Of a stretch of 64,000 bases of DNA, positions 1 to 14,500 are shown piece by piece. A program made the position numbers and the translations under genes. The notes beneath the pieces are model-generated. The model was not told the DNA's origin and did no database searches. It worked only from the letters and a program-made list of their open reading frames with translations. The stretch spans positions 6,502 to 70,501 of the forward strand of contig JAHBMJ010004672.1 in NCBI GenBank assembly GCA_018398765.1, read 5' to 3'. Origin of the DNA: Chromera velia. Its lineage: Eukaryota > Sar > Chromeraceae. Each line of letters begins with the position of its first letter. The stretch's first letter is position 1.

Positions 1-36
1 CCCCCCCCCCCTTTTTCTTTCTGGACGTCTCTGCAG

Positions 37-2570
37 ATCTGTCTTCTCTTCAGCAGGTGCGATGCCCTGATGACTCCCGTGATCAGAAACGTAGAGTCCA
101 CCCCCCCCGCCACAGGGAAGCTCTTTGGTGTTCCCAGACAGCACGTCTGTCTGGTTGCACACCCTGAGGACTGTCACAACAGTGCCAAGAGGCGCAAGAT
201 GGTGACGGGGACGAAGACAGACTCCAAGCACACGTTCTCCCTCTCTGACTGGCTCACTCGCTCTCTGGCTGCCGCCATTCCTTCCCAAGTGACGGAAATC
301 GGGAGCTTCGGGAAAGAATTGGTCAAGGCCATCACCGAGCTCCATCAGTCCCACGCAAACGCCGTTCGCACCCTTGCCGTTGTCTTCGCTCAGGAGACGG
401 CACAGGAAAGGGCATTTGAGGCGAAATTCGGACAGCGCTCCTCTGACTGGGTTGACGAGGACGAGAACGAAGAATTTGGAATTGAAGATCTCTTGGCAGA
501 TGACACCGAACAAATGGCTTCTGGGCCCATTGGTTCGAATCGTTCGGCTTCCCTGGTCCGACATGTGGAATCGTTCCTTTCTCAGAGGGACGAGTTCTCT
601 TCTGAAGAGGGAGAGGAAGACGTGGAAGAGGCAGAAGACGAAGAGGACGATAACGAGAACGATGCAGATCTCGACATCTTCCCTGAAGGCTCTGCTGCCC
701 GTGCAGCTGCGATTCGGGCCCACTGGATTCTGACCCAAACCGACAAGGACCAAGACAAGGAGACGGATTCTGTCCAGACGATTCATCGGATGGCACAGGG
801 AGACGTGAAGAAAGTGTCTCAAGGTCCTCCCAGCTTCCTTCAGATTGGTGCCTCCACTGGTGCCGAGACCATGGTGAACGCTTCCGTGCTTTATTCTGTC
901 ACCGGAAAGTCTGCACAGCACCTCCGAGCCTACTCGACTGAGGAGCTTTCCTTCCTCTCGGGACAAGCCGAAGGTGACAGCGCGGCCTTTTGGCTCCAGG
1001 TTCTTCAGTGGGACTCTGAGGAGGGCTTTGGAGCCATGATGGGCCTCGGGGGAGAGAAATCGAAGTTCCGCGTGGACGGAAGTTCCCCGTCTCCGGGTGC
1101 GATGAATTTGACCTTGTTGGAGAAATCGAAATTGGACCAGATCGCCGGACACATGCACATGCTGGTACGGTCTTCTGCGATGGCAAAGCATCTGGCTCGA
1201 GACGCGGCGAAGGAGAAGATGATGAGGCAGAAAAAGCACAAACACGGGGAGGATGATGATGACAGCGAAGCCTACGAGAATCTTGTGCCTGAGCCCACAT
1301 TCAAGGAGCAGGTGTCGGAATTTGTTGATGTGATGAAGAGTACCTGGGAGTTTCTTTTTATGCTCCCGGACTCTTTGCTGGCCTCATCTGGTCTAATGGG
1401 ATTCGTCCAGACACTTCTACAGGTCTGTCTGTCTGGCCGGTCGTCCTTTCTCTCTCTCTGTCTCTTTGTCTGTGTTTCCGTCCGTCCTTTTTGACTCGCC
1501 AGTCAGAGGAACGAAAACAAAGTTTTTTCTCTGATGCTGCCTGCCTCTGTCTGCAATTCCATCCGTCACGTGGCTTGAGCGGGCGCATCTCTGGACTGTC
1601 TGGTCCGTTTCCTTTCCGTTGCTCGAGCGTCCCTTTCTGTTCTCTCCTTCCGCATCTTTGCCGTCGTTCATCTTCCCCATCGTCTCTGCGTCTTTCCTCC
1701 CCCCCCTCTCTGTCACAGATTCCGGGCGTCTTCAAAAGACTCTGGAACACTCTCAAATCTGCCCCAAGAAAGCTGGTGGCTCAGGTGAAGAAGGTGAAGA
1801 AGCTGTTCATCGACATCTTCAAGCTCTTCGGCCTCCTCGCGAGGGGAGGGATCAAACTGGTCGTTGGCGAATTCGGCTCCAAGGTCGACGCGACAGTGAC
1901 CAAGGCTCAGATGCGTCTGGCCGGTGTGTATCCTCGTTCAGCCTTGAAGGTGGCAGAGGTGCCTGAGCAGGTGAAAGAGTCGATTTCCATGGCCGTCTCT
2001 GTGTTCTATCAGAAGATCATTGCGTCTCCTGCCAAGCAATTGGTAGCGGAGATCATGGATTTGTGGCTCCGTTTCCAGAACGCTCTCCTTCAGGCGATTC
2101 GTCACACCAAGGACATTTTCCGTCCCTTCTTCGACGGCATCAGCATCTCTGACTTCTTTGGGCTCGGCAAGAGGATCATGAAGGCCTGGCAGTCCATGGG
2201 TGAGATCCCCCCTGCATTGAAAGCATTCACGGACGGGATCAAGTCCTTGAAGGAGGAGAGTTACGACATTGAGCCTATCTTCGGTACCGTCTCCGACGCC
2301 CTCCAGTTCTTCATCCGTCTCCTCATGTTCCCTGAGGATCCTGAGCAGAACGTGAGATCCATGCTCGGGTGGTCTCAGCAGGTGCGAGATGTGGCGGAGA
2401 TGATCAAGGACAAACACGCGGACATCGTGACAGACGGAAAGGTCGAGGGAGACAATTGCCTCTTTGAGAGACTGTTGATGGACTGTGAGCACAAGAGCCT
2501 GTTAGACCAGCTCTCCGAAGCGACTCTGGGCACATGCGGGCGTTGCACTCTTAGGGCCAGGGATCCGAAG
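37..2570 (+). other. N-terminal visible region of giant protein 1: acidic and helical, Cys-poor
   Basis: Exons 1 and 2 encode a largely helical, Cys-poor region. An acidic run of Glu/Asp residues lies at about 598-670. Exon 1 ends in a hydrophobic segment (about 1340-1422, rich in Phe, Leu and Met). Exon 2 opens with a Lys/Phe/Leu amphipathic stretch ([20 protein letters not shown], about 1785-1845) and continues as amphipathic helices to about 2450, then a short Cys cluster (CGRC). I do not recognise a family. The Cys-poor helical composition sets it apart from the Cys-rich modules downstream. It could be a coiled or membrane-associating part of the same protein. Confidence 0.5.
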
Positions 2571-4465
2571 GTCGGTACCTCTCCGTCTCCCTGTCTCTCT
2601 GTCTCTGTCTCCCGTCTTTCTTCTCCCCGCCCCTCCCACAGCCGCCATTTCTCTCCCGGCATCTACTTGCTGTTTCTGCTTCTTTTTTTTCCTCCAGTAC
2701 TGTAAGCCTTCTCTCTGCCACACTTTTTTCCAACGGTCTGGCGTTCTCTCGTCAAGAAACGAACGAGAAGAGACAGAGTGATTCACCTTTTCGTTTTCCC
2801 CCTCCTTCCCCGAACCGTTCCATCTGTCGATTGGGTGTCTCTCAGTCTCTGTGTCTGTCGGATTTTCTGGTTTGCCAAGGAGAGCCAAGAAAACAAAACA
2901 ACGGCATTACTCGGTCTCTCTCCTTCCTCTGATACCTGCAGAAGGTCTACGTTGGAGCCACTCCATCAGTTCCCCGTCTCGAGTACGCCTCTGGCAGCAT
3001 GCTGAAGGCCACCTGCAGAGACGAGCGCTACGTGATGTACAAGAAAGACGGCGGGTTTGCCCTGAAAGGTCTGGCCATGGATGTCTCCTGCGTTGACGGC
3101 AACTGGGTCGACTCGGAAGGGAATCCTGGGCTGACCGGAGTGGAGTGCGCTGCTGTGGTGCAGGTCGGGACGAAGAATCTGTCCCCTCTGAAATCCTCAG
3201 CAAAGGAACACCTGTACTTCATGAACACCGTCCCTGTGGCTGCATACGGTGAGAGTTCGGTAAGAGATTTCCATGCCTTTGTGATGGGTGGAGGGTCTGT
3301 GCCTGGTCTCTCATCTGCAGTTTCCGATGGCGTCTTCTCAGCTCTGATTGGGCAGGCAGGAGTCCTTCCTCCTCCCTTCAACATTGCCCCTTTGTACGTG
3401 AAGGTGGCAAAGAGCACAACTGCATTCGGATTGGTAACCTCCGAGGCGGCTTGTGTGACACGCTCAGTCCTCGGAGGTTTCACTCGATCTGAGCTGTCTT
3501 TGGGGAGCATTTGCGACTTTGATGGTGACACGGGGGGTGGCAGTGGGAGTCTCTTTAGCTCCAAGACGTTCCAGTCGGGGTTCTTGGGGGCGTTGGAGAA
3601 TGACGTCGAGACGGGAATGGCAGACGCTTACCACAACGACCCTGAGTTGGCGTTGGACGTTTTTGACATTGACATGAGGGGCTCTCCCACGATCACGAAT
3701 GATCTGCAAGGTCTCGGTTTGAGCAAGGGCAAGCCTTCGAGTTTCTTTCAACTGGGAGCGAGTGTACGAGCTCTGAGTGGGAAGGCATTGCTACAGAAGT
3801 CCCTCGAGAGGGCCAACAGAACGCTCACAGCCTCAGAAGCCGACCACAGCGCGATGCACATGGACGTCTACTCCCACCTTCTCACTGCGGAGGAGAGGGA
3901 CCGACTTGACGCTGCCGCCCTTCTCCAACTGGCAGCGCTGCATCACCGTGCTGAGTTCAAGGAGGCGATGGTTGAGATGCGATCGGTGCAGGCATCCGAC
4001 GGCAGTTTCATCATGTCCGATGCTGCTCGTCTGGAGCTCGAGGTCGGCATGGGGGGCATGTCGGGGTCCTTGATCAAGCGCGCCCTGATTTCGGGAGGAG
4101 TCCCGGCTGGTGTGGTGAACATGCACACAGGTGCGAACATCAAGACAGCCTTTTCCGAGCAGCTGGGAGTGAATCTGGGGGGAGACGCCCGATTTGAGGG
4201 ACTCTTCGAGAGTGTCAGTCAGTCTGTCTGCCTGTCTGCACTTCATGCAATGAGTAGCAAAGCAAGACAATTTGAATTTCCAGTGGATTAGTACATGAAG
4301 GCAGAGAGCGAAGAAGTGCAGAACAGAGGCAAACGGAATTAGATCCCCCTCTTTACCTTGCCCCTTCCTCACCTCAAGAAGAAGGTCCTCGCAAATACTC
4401 TTATCTGGGAAACGTGATCTTCTTTTGTGTGTCTGCCTCATCCTCCGTCTACAAACACAACTGTA

Positions 4466-4507
<42 letters not shown>

Positions 4508-5549
4508 TGTATGACTCTACCCGGTGTGTTTTTGTTTCCTTGCTCTTTTGCAGATGGCGGAGACGGCGTCGCAGATCCGAAAGGTCGAGTCGGAGTTGCA
4601 CGCCTCCACAAATTCCTCGAAGGGGGAGACGGCTGAGGGCCCTCCGCACAAGCTGAGTCTCGCGTTTGCGTGCAGCATGCGACACTGGTCCCCTCAGGAG
4701 TGGGATCTGATCCTGGCAGAGGCCCCAGAGTCCGAGAAGGAAATTGGGCCCCATGGGTTGATGGGAAAGGTGTCCGGTGCAGACATGCACGAAATGATGG
4801 AGGCGTTCTTTGAGTGGGTTCTGGAGACAGAACGAGACGGGTCTGTGGGACATAATTCTGAGTGTTGGAAAGAGGACGGAGGAATGGTTCTGTTCTCTCC
4901 GCAGACACTGTTGAGCTTGATGAAGGAGGAGGAGACGGAAGATCTTGTGAAGACAGAGAAGGAAAATCAGGAGCAGCCCATGTCGCTTTTGGTGGTGAAC
5001 AGATACACCCCGGATGGGACTGGGATGGAGCAGGTCACCGCGATGACCTTGGGGACAGGAGCTGCCAATATGGCCTCGATGAAAATATTCAAGAAAATCG
5101 GAAACTTTTTCAAAAACTTTTTCAAGAAAATTAAAAATGTCATCAAAAGTGCCAAAACAATTTTCAAAGTCTTCACAGGCAAGTGGGGTGGCTTACTGAA
5201 GAAAGGTCTGGGGTTGTTCGGGAAAGCGATGACGATTGTCAAGGAGACGTTTGAGAAGTTGAAGACATTGGAATTCGTCCAAATCTGCCAGGCGATCGTC
5301 GAGGGCGTTTTCGGCATTTTGGAGGCATATGACAATATCTTCAACTACTTGGTCTTGATCAAAAATATCGTTGCCCTGATGTTCAACAAGCACATGAGAT
5401 TGATCATACGTTCCTTGATGCTCCTTATTCCTGGGCTTGCTACTCCTTCGAAGCTCCTGTTCATAATCATTGAAGTCATCCGGCTTTGGTTCCCTTCGGG
5501 GGTACGTGCATGCATGGGGGTCTTCTTTCTTGTTCCGTTTCTTTCCTTC

Positions 5550-5580
<31 letters not shown>

Positions 5581-8500
5581 TTTTTTTTCTCGCTTTTTAC
5601 TTTTCTGTGTTTGCCTGTGGGTTGGGTCTCCTATCTTTCTGTGTTCTTTCTTTGTACACGTCGTTCTTCGCTCCCTCTCCTTGTCTATTTGTCTGTCTCT
5701 CTGGCCGCCTTTTTGCTTATTCGCCTTTTTTTCTTTTCGTCTTCTTTGCTTCTTTCCCCCCTACCCACGCGTCTCTAGAATCTTGGGTTGCTGTTTTTCT
5801 ACATGCTTGCGTCAGTTTCCTTTTCCCTTCATCTGCCTGCATCCTGTGCCACTCTCCCCCTTCCTCCTGATCCTTCCTGTTCCTTGAATGCATGCATGCA
5901 GGTGGAACCAACGAATGCGGAGGTCGAGGAGGAGCTCCCAGTGGAGGGAACGTTCTTCGCTCCCTTCCGGACCGACGGTTCTGGTGTCAACGGACTCCTC
6001 TACCTCCCCCCCAAGGTCGGTCCCCTGCCTGCATCAGCAGAGAGAGAGAGAGAGAGAGACAGAGAGCAGAAATGCGAAAGAATGCTTTCCTGAGCTCCGT
6101 GCTTGCTTGCTCGCTTTCCTCCTTTTCTTTCTTCCATCGTGCTTCCCTCCTTCGCTCCGAGCAAAATGACACAGACGGAATGAACGATAGGGTCATCGAG
6201 AATGCAGGGCAGAACTTGAGATCGGATTCGTTCCTCATTAAAAAAATGTCGTTTTTTTCTCTCGGGTCTTCTCCTTTCCAAAAGTGACAGAGAAAAGAAA
6301 GGTCCCATGGGTTGACCCTCCGTCTCGTTTCCTGATCAAAGCGTCCACTTACTTGCGTTTCTGGTGTTTGTTGGTGTGATCACAGTCGGACTCCACTCTG
6401 AGTCACTCACTGGATGGAGACTTCGACGAATCGAGTCAGTCAGTACTGGCTCACTCACTTTGCTGTGTACTCGCTCGTGTTCACTTCATGCCCAACTCTG
6501 GCTGTCCACATGCAGTAAGAAAAGGGCGGTTCGTTTTGAAAGGATTCTCGTCCGTATTTTTTGATCGATGTCCTTCCTCCTCTCCTTCTAGCCTGGGGGG
6601 TTCTCCGGATGGGTTTGCACTCTGTTGGTCCTTGACCTTCCTTTCTGCTGTCCGGTCTGCCCGCATTCTGAAAGCCCCCTTTTGCACAATGTTATGTTGC
6701 TTCTCCCTGCACGACGTACCTTGTGCTGTACCTGGTCGCTTTCCTGCCTGCAGAGTGTCTGTACCACGACGTGAAGTTTGTCGGCAAGAAGCTGAGCGAA
6801 GAGGAAGTGCTCGCATGTGAGTCTGTCTGGTTTGGTTTGCTATGGGTGGGCTGTTGGGGGAATGATGTTCTGGAATCAACACAAAAGGCTCTACAGAGAC
6901 GCGACTTGCCAGGCAGATTGAGAGAGAAGAACAAAAGCGCGACAGGCAGACAGGCCGAAAGACTGACAGACAGTTTTCTTGCCAGCTTCCCCTCTCTCTG
7001 TGTCTCTCTCTCTTTGAGTGTGTGTCTGTGTCTGCGTGCAATCTCTCCTTCCTTCCCTCCCTCCCTCCTTCCTCCCTCCCTCCCTCCTTCCTTCCTTCAG
7101 GATTTTTTTCTGTTTTCCTCCCTTCGCTTCCCTTCGTTCCTTCCCTGCTTTCTCTCTGTCTTCCGTCCGTCCTTTCTTTCTTTCTTTCTTTCTTTTTTTT
7201 TTCTTTCTTTCTTTTTTTTTTTTTCTTTCTTTCTTTCTTTCTTGCTTTCTTTCTTTCTTTCTTTCTCCTTTTTTCTGTCTCCCTTTCTCTGCTTTTCTTT
7301 GTTCCTTCTGTGCATTTTCCCTTGGCTGATTAGGTCTTTCTGAACTCATTTGAAAGGAAAATCGTGAACGGAGGTCTAGTTGTTTGCATTCGTGAGCTTT
7401 CCCTTTTCCTATTTTCGAACTTGGACTGACTGCGTCTGCAACTAGTTACCGTTTTCCTTTTTTTAATTGTTGGTTTTGCGTGCAGCCACCCCCGAGGAGG
7501 ATGAGTCGGAGAAATGGCACTGCAAACCAACCACCAACTTGGAGGGTGACGTGTCAGTCGCACCCCTAGTCTTTCCAGCTCTCTCTGGTTATTTTCTCTG
7601 TCATTGCTGCTTCATTCAAGAATCTGTCTTCCGCGTCTGTTCGGATCCTCCCATTCTTTCAAGGTGTGGGTGGATTGTCCTTACTTTTCGTGTTTCCATC
7701 AGATTCCCCTTGGAGACGCACGTCGCTACGTACGTATTCGTTCCTGTCTTTCGGTTCGGTTTTGCTGTCTAGAAGGAGAAAAACAAAGAGGAGAAGTCAA
7801 TCGGTGCGTTGCTTGTCATAATTCTGAGAAGCAGTCGAAAGGAGACGTAAACGCGCTTCCCTCTTCCCCAAAAATCACTGGTTCCCCTTGCAGAAGAGTT
7901 TATTCTCGGAATTGTCAGGCCCTTTTTTTAATGACGTCTGATTCGTACCGTCATGCATTCTTTTGAAGCCATATGATGAACATGAGGATGCCTCAATGTT
8001 TTTGCAGCTACGTTCTGTTGAAGAAGGAGTGTGATGCTTCAGGCGAGATGTGTTTTGCCACTCTGAAGCAACGAGACGCCCTCAAGCATTGGTGGCTCAA
8101 ACACAACTGGTTCAAAAACGGGTACAGCAAAAATCCTGGTTCCTACTACGGCTACTGCAGAACATGGGACTCACTCAGCGATTGTGAAGCTGCCCGAACA
8201 GGCAGAAATTCCGCACACACCCTGAGCCAGGCGAAGACGATTACGTGTGGGAAGGACATGACGAAGATGCATACCATCACAGGTATTTACACCTACTCCA
8301 CTTTGATGGATGCAATCAAGAAGCGCGTCACGAATCACTGCGGTAAAACCTGCCCTGCTGAGTCCAAGAAGGGGGCCACGGAACAGGATGAGTATGAGAA
8401 GCACAAGGAGTGCAAGAAAACATGCGAGAAGTCCACCAGGTGCCACTACGTCACCATCACCCCTGCCGGGGAGGATGAGGTCACGTGCACTTACTTCGAG

Positions 8501-11500
8501 ACCATCGATGCCTTTCAGCACATGACAGGGGCAGTCTCGGCAAGGAGCGCCTGCGGAGGTGAGTGCCTTGTCTGTCAAGTTTTGTCTCTCTCACTCATCA
8601 CTCCTCCTCTCAGCCCTTTTGTGTGTGGGGGGGGAGGGCAGAGATCAGATCTCTCCCTCTCTCTCGCTCTGGGTGCGTGTCTGCATGTGCGTGTGCTGTC
8701 GAATCCCGTCTGGATTTGCCCCGGTCATCCGCCACCCCATTCCATTCCAACGTTGGCCTCCCTGTTTTCCGCACGTACGAGTGTGAAACCTCGAGAAGCT
8801 CTCTTTCCCTTTCTTCCGTCTGCCGTTGCCTCTTTCTATACACGCACGCCTGTGCATGAGGACTGACTGGGTACATTTGACCACAGCCATTCAGCCTCAT
8901 TTCTTCTTTTCTTTTCTCTTCTCCTTCTCCACTGCAGCGCCTCCCAACCGCTTGGCTGTGCTCGACAAGGTTCCCGTCTCTGTGACTGAGATTGTCGGAC
9001 CCTTCAAATACCAAGGTTCGATGCTTTCCCAGCTGGATGAAGAAGGCGAGGGGGCAGAACAGGTTGCCCGGTTGGGGTACTACCAAGACAGCCTCGAGAT
9101 AGACTGCTCGAAGGCAGCATCTGGGGAGTTCGACAACACCCCTGGAGGTGCATGGGTCCTGCACAGTCTCGGTGCTCCGACGATCAGTGTGATGGGGGAG
9201 AACTTGCTGACTGACCTGGTTGTCAGGGGAGAGTACACGTGTGCTCTTGCGAGTAACGCGGTCGGGTGTAAAGAGAAGGTGATCAAGATTTCAGGCAAGA
9301 AGTGGGACGACGACAGTGCCAGCGACGAAGCCTCGAGCTTGAGCAGAGCTGCGAAGACCTACTTCGAGGCTGTTGCCGAGGTAGAGGGTCTCTTTGTCAA
9401 GTGGCAGGCCCAGTGTGAGATTGCCGATTTCCCGACTGCGTACGAGAACTGGTGCATCGAGCAGACGGAGATTCCGGAAGATGCGAACATGAGCCTTGTG
9501 TACAACCACACATGTTGCGGCGGTGGAGAGGGTCTCGCTTATTACTCTCCGGATAAAGCGGCGCCAATCAAGGGTCTGAAGGAGACGACCGACGGAGGTG
9601 TGTACAGCGTCCAGGGACCCGGACAGGACTGCAAGAATGATGCTGACGGCAAGTACCTCACGCCTGAGAATTTCGAGACGTTCTGTGCGGAGCAGTACGC
9701 CGCGTACAGCGAGAAGAAGGCCCTCATGTTGGGATATCGGGACACGATGTTGGACCAGGCGACCGAGGCAACGAAGTGGAGGGTGATCCGTGCAGGTACA
9801 CTTGAGTTGCTGGGAGGGAAGGCGGTGTGTCCGGAGGGACAGGTTATCTCCTCCTTGAAGGCAGATGCTGATGAAAGGAAGATTGAGATAACTCTCACGT
9901 GCTGCGCCGTGTCGGCAGGGTCGATTTCGATGCAGCCCCTTTCCCACGCTTACACGCCCCCCTCCATGCGCCTTCCTCTGGACGTGAATGCTTGGGAGGG
10001 CGAGTACTGTCCCTCGAAGAGAGACGAGACCGGGCGCATGATGTTTGAATCTGTCAGTCAGTCAGTGAGTCAGTGGGTGGGTGAAGACAGCAGTCATTGG
10101 ACTTCCTTTTCTTCTTTCCCTTGTTTTTCCTCAGCTTTTTCACTCTCTGTCCTCTGACATTCCATGTCGACACTTTCCGGCCTTTTCCCAACGATCAAAG
10201 ACAGTTTGGATGTAGAGAGAGTCCTCTCTTCCCTCTACCGCCCTCCTCAACAGACCGTTCTTTCCGTCCCTTCGTTTGTGTGCAGTGCACTCTGTTCAAC
10301 AACCCCCAAGCCCAAGGCAGCGAGGCCTACGGGAGGAACCAGCTGGTGTTCAACCCTGCGAGGATGCAGTGGTGCTTGAAGGGCGCGGACATTCCCGACG
10401 AGCATGTGTGCCTAAACTCCATGGCTGGCCATCCTGCACAAGCGCCTGTGCCTTCTGCGGCCTCTCCAGGTGGGGGCGTTCTTGCCGTTACAGTGGTGGA
10501 GGACATGATCACCGCTCCCGAGCCTCCTGCAGAACCAACTGAGATTCTGGAGAAACCCTCCAAACCCCAGAAACCCCCTCCTCCCGAGCTGGTTCCCCTG
10601 AAGCCAGTCGATATGGAGGATCTCTACTCCCCTCACTGCAAAGCCCACGACAAGGATAAGCCCCACGGTCCCCTCGTCAAAGACCTCCCCGAGGACATCT
10701 CCAGCACAGAGGACCTCGAGAGCACGAAGTTCTACGAGGTTGCCTCAGAACCCCTCCCGAAGGAATCGGAGGACGAGGCCGATGAGTATCTCTTCGGAGA
10801 TGACCCTGCTGAGGTCGGCAGTGATGAGACAGCTGAAGTTGATCCCTGCGCCTATGTGCTCACAAACGAGAGGAGTGAGAGCATGGACGTGGAGGACGAG
10901 TCCTCTACTGCCGGGGTTCCCTGGAAGGCCATTGCGGGCTGCAAGGACCGAGTAGACGAGCGAGAGGAGGCAAAGGGGGAGGCCACCAGCGGACTAGAGG
11001 AGATCAAAGAATCCATTCAGGTGCCTTATGACATTGCGAGCAGTATTTGGTCCTATATCGGTTCGCTGACTGAATTCTCCTTCGCACCCTACGGTATGGG
11101 AGTCGAGCTTGATGTCTTCGATCAGATCCAGCAGTTGGCAGAGTTTGTGTGGGACAAGGTGCAGACTCACTTGGACAACAAGATCTCGGACACTGAGACT
11201 GGGTTTGATGAGCTCCAAGAGGGAGATTGTGATGCCACCGACTACGCTCTTGCCAAGACACTTTGCGACATTAGCTGTGTGTCTGATGCAGTGCGTACAG
11301 GCAATCGCGCGATCATGGATCGTCTGCAGGATGTGTACGACACGCTCCTGAAGAATCTGCTGAACTACATGGACTATCACGCGAACTACAGCGAGATGTT
11401 GATGCAGTGGCTCGCAGACCTGCAGGACTGGCACGCACAGGAACTGACGAAGAAGATCGACGAGCTCGGCGACAAGGATGGCTCCTCTCTTCTTCACAAG

Positions 11501-14500
11501 GCACTCACCTCATGCAAGGCCCAGATGCCTCCCTCGCCTGCACGTATTCCGGTCGACAGTGCAGAGCCTCCCACTGCATCCTCTTCTTCCAATTCTGTCT
11601 CCTTCGTTCATGGGGGGCATCATCGTGCTCATATGGTCCGGTGTGTGTCCCGTGCTCTGGGGATGGACGTAGGTGGGTGTCTGAACGACGTGTGTCTTTC
11701 ACAAGACGCAGAGATGGATGCCCTCTCGGAGCGCCTCTCGTCCTTCAGGGAGGCAGCCGAGTCCCGCCTTGGGGCTTTGCCCTGTGTTGGCACCAACCTC
11801 CACCCTGACTGTAGAGACGCCCACACACAGAGGTCTGTGATGGCCCTTGCAAAGCAGGCAACCACCCATGCGCGCCAGATCGCTGCGCGTGCCCGTGGAC
11901 GAACAGATGAGTCCGTCGGACGCCTCGAGACTCTGGCGTCGCAGGCCCACGCTGCTCCAGGAAAGGGAAAGTCTCCAGAAGTGGTAGAGGGCGTTGTCAG
12001 AAAGGTCCTCGATGAAGTCAAGACCCACAGAGATCAGGTGGGCAAGGATATCGACCATCACCTCCAGATGCTCGATGCAATGGGAGCGCCTCCTCAGCAG
12101 CAGCAACCATTGTCGTCCTGGTCGAGAGGCGTGCCCTTGCCAGGATTCAAAGACAAACCGGAGAAAAGCGGCAAGCTCCGTGTGAGCGCGAGGGTGTCTG
12201 ATGGAGATCTTCAGGATTTCCGTTCGAAGGCCCGTCAGTCTCTCGACAAACTTTCCGGGGCCTTTGCGACCCTTGAAAGAGAAGTTTCGTTGTGGGCACG
12301 CCAGAGTCCCAGATCCGCTGCGGCTGCGTCCTCCTGGGTTGCCTCCCACGTGCGCCGCCAGGCGGAGGTCCAGAGAGCTAAGCGGGCCAAGGTCGTCCGA
12401 AATGACCAGTCGGAGCCCTCGAACATGATGGACATGCTTCGGGAGATCAGGGCCAACCAGGATAGTGCTGAGACGGCATCCGAGAGTGACCACGTATCCA
12501 GGGACATTCAGCAGGTCGCGTCGTCTCTCAAGACACTCCACGAGGCCGTCTCTGTCTATCTGAAGGTCGCGCAGTCCCACCTTGGAGAGCGCAGCAAGGT
12601 GCGGAAAGCGCTGGACGAGTACTTGATGTGCAGCGAGAACGAGCCGTATGACACTTTGTCGCAGAGATGGGAGGAGATGAGAAAAGCAGACGCGCAAACT
12701 TCTCAGCTGTTGTTGCGTGCCTGGTGGACTGCAAGTGAGGAGGCGCAGAAGATTTCGTCTCTTCTGGATAGCTTCAAGCTTCCGCTCCGTCTGGCATCTG
12801 TAGAGCTCGACGCGATTTCGTCCGAGCCCGTCGCGGCAGTGCACCTCCTCGTCGGGGTTCTTCCAGCCTTTGTTCAAGTCGAACCATCCGATTCTGATCT
12901 CCCAAGCTCTCTTCTCTCTGATTCGGTGTGCACGGATGCAGAGACCTCGCAAGAGGGCGAGAAAGAGAAAGTTGGCAAATGGATGAGTCGTGCCGTCAGA
13001 GCGTCACTTGCCTCTGGTTCTATGGGTCAGCTTCTTGACTTTGTGGATGAACTGGTGGAGGTCACAGATTTCCTCCAGGGTCGCATGGTAGAGGAGCGTC
13101 TGTGGCATCCCGCCACTCAGAAGAAGATGGCAAAGCACGCCAGAAAGTCTCGCAGCAGCACCATTTCTCTGCTGCAAATGTCCACGGAGGCACAGAAGGA
13201 GGCAGATACATCTCTCTTGGGTCCTGCAGTTGCGAATGGTGAGCAGGCGGTGAGTGTGTCTCTGCACGACACACTGCCATCCAGGGCAGAAGCCGAGATT
13301 GCCGAGGATGCGCTTCTGTCTCTTGAGTTGATTGTCAAGCAGTGGAGAGACGTTGTGGGGGGTGCACGGAAAGTGAGAAAGGCAACCATCAGGAGACGGA
13401 TTGCCCTTGCATCCACAGTCCAGCACCGACTGCAGGAAAAGAATGCAGTCGGTGAGGACGACTCCATCAATTCTCTTCTTGACTCCGCAGCATCGAACTT
13501 GAGATCTGCCTTCTGTGCGGACACACAGCAGTCTGCCTTCGACCTCCTACAGCGATCCGAAAAAGCGACACTTGAGAAGAGGAGGACCACTGCCGTCAGG
13601 CTCACAGACGCAGACCCAACGGCCCCGCGTGTGGTCAAGCGGTCAGTCGAGGAGGCTGTCCACAAAACCTCACTTCCCGTCATCAGAGCGCCGTCTCCTT
13701 CTCGAAAGGAACCAGAGCTTCTGGAGGCTTCAAACAGAATCGAGGACGAGCAGGAAGACGGTGGAGAGGCATCCGACCTGACTGGCGAGACAGATACCAC
13801 ACCAGAGCCTGATACTGAGTCGACACCGGAGCCTGGTCCTGAGTCCTTGCTCGAAATGGGAACGACACCCGAGCCAGACATCGAGGCTACACCGGAGCCT
13901 GACACCGAGGCAAGACCGACGCGTCGTGGCCGGGAGTCCTTGTTGGACATCGGGACGACACCCGAGCCAGACACAGACCCAACACCGGAACCTGGCCCAG
14001 AGTCCTTCCTTGAAGTTGAAAGCCGGAGGGAGAGGCAAAGTAGGGTGAGTGAACCAGGACAGGATTCCGACGTTGACGACGAGGCGATGGAACTCGACAC
14101 TTACCAGAATGCCGCAGCGGCAGATGGGTCTGAGGATGCGAAGGGCCAGAGAAAGAAACGGCTGGAGAGTCAATGTTTCCCATTGCTTCATCAGACAGCC
14201 CCAAGTCTCGCTCCCGTCTTCTCTTCCCTATCATGTGCCACCGTTCCTGGCTCCGTGCTGACCTCGTGGGCCGTAGTTTCTTGCGGTTCCGAAATGTTTG
14301 GTGCCGGCAGGTTGATCGTTGAATGCACTCAGATGGAGAAGCCCTTCGTGGCCGTGTCTAAGGATGGGGAAAGCACAGATTCGACTGATGACGAGGACAG
14401 TCAAGTCCCTGCAGATCTCGACCTCACGAAGGTGGAAGATTTGCAGTGCTCAGAAGTAGCAGTTTCTGCAACTTCAAGAGAGGCAAGCCCTGTCGCCCTC

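Noticed and set aside
11699-14100. Long minus-strand ORFs (417 and 327 codons) opposite exon 10
   Set aside because: They mirror the coding strand of a Glu/Ser-rich exon, show Ser/Arg-biased composition and no domain, and conflict with the well-supported + strand frame.
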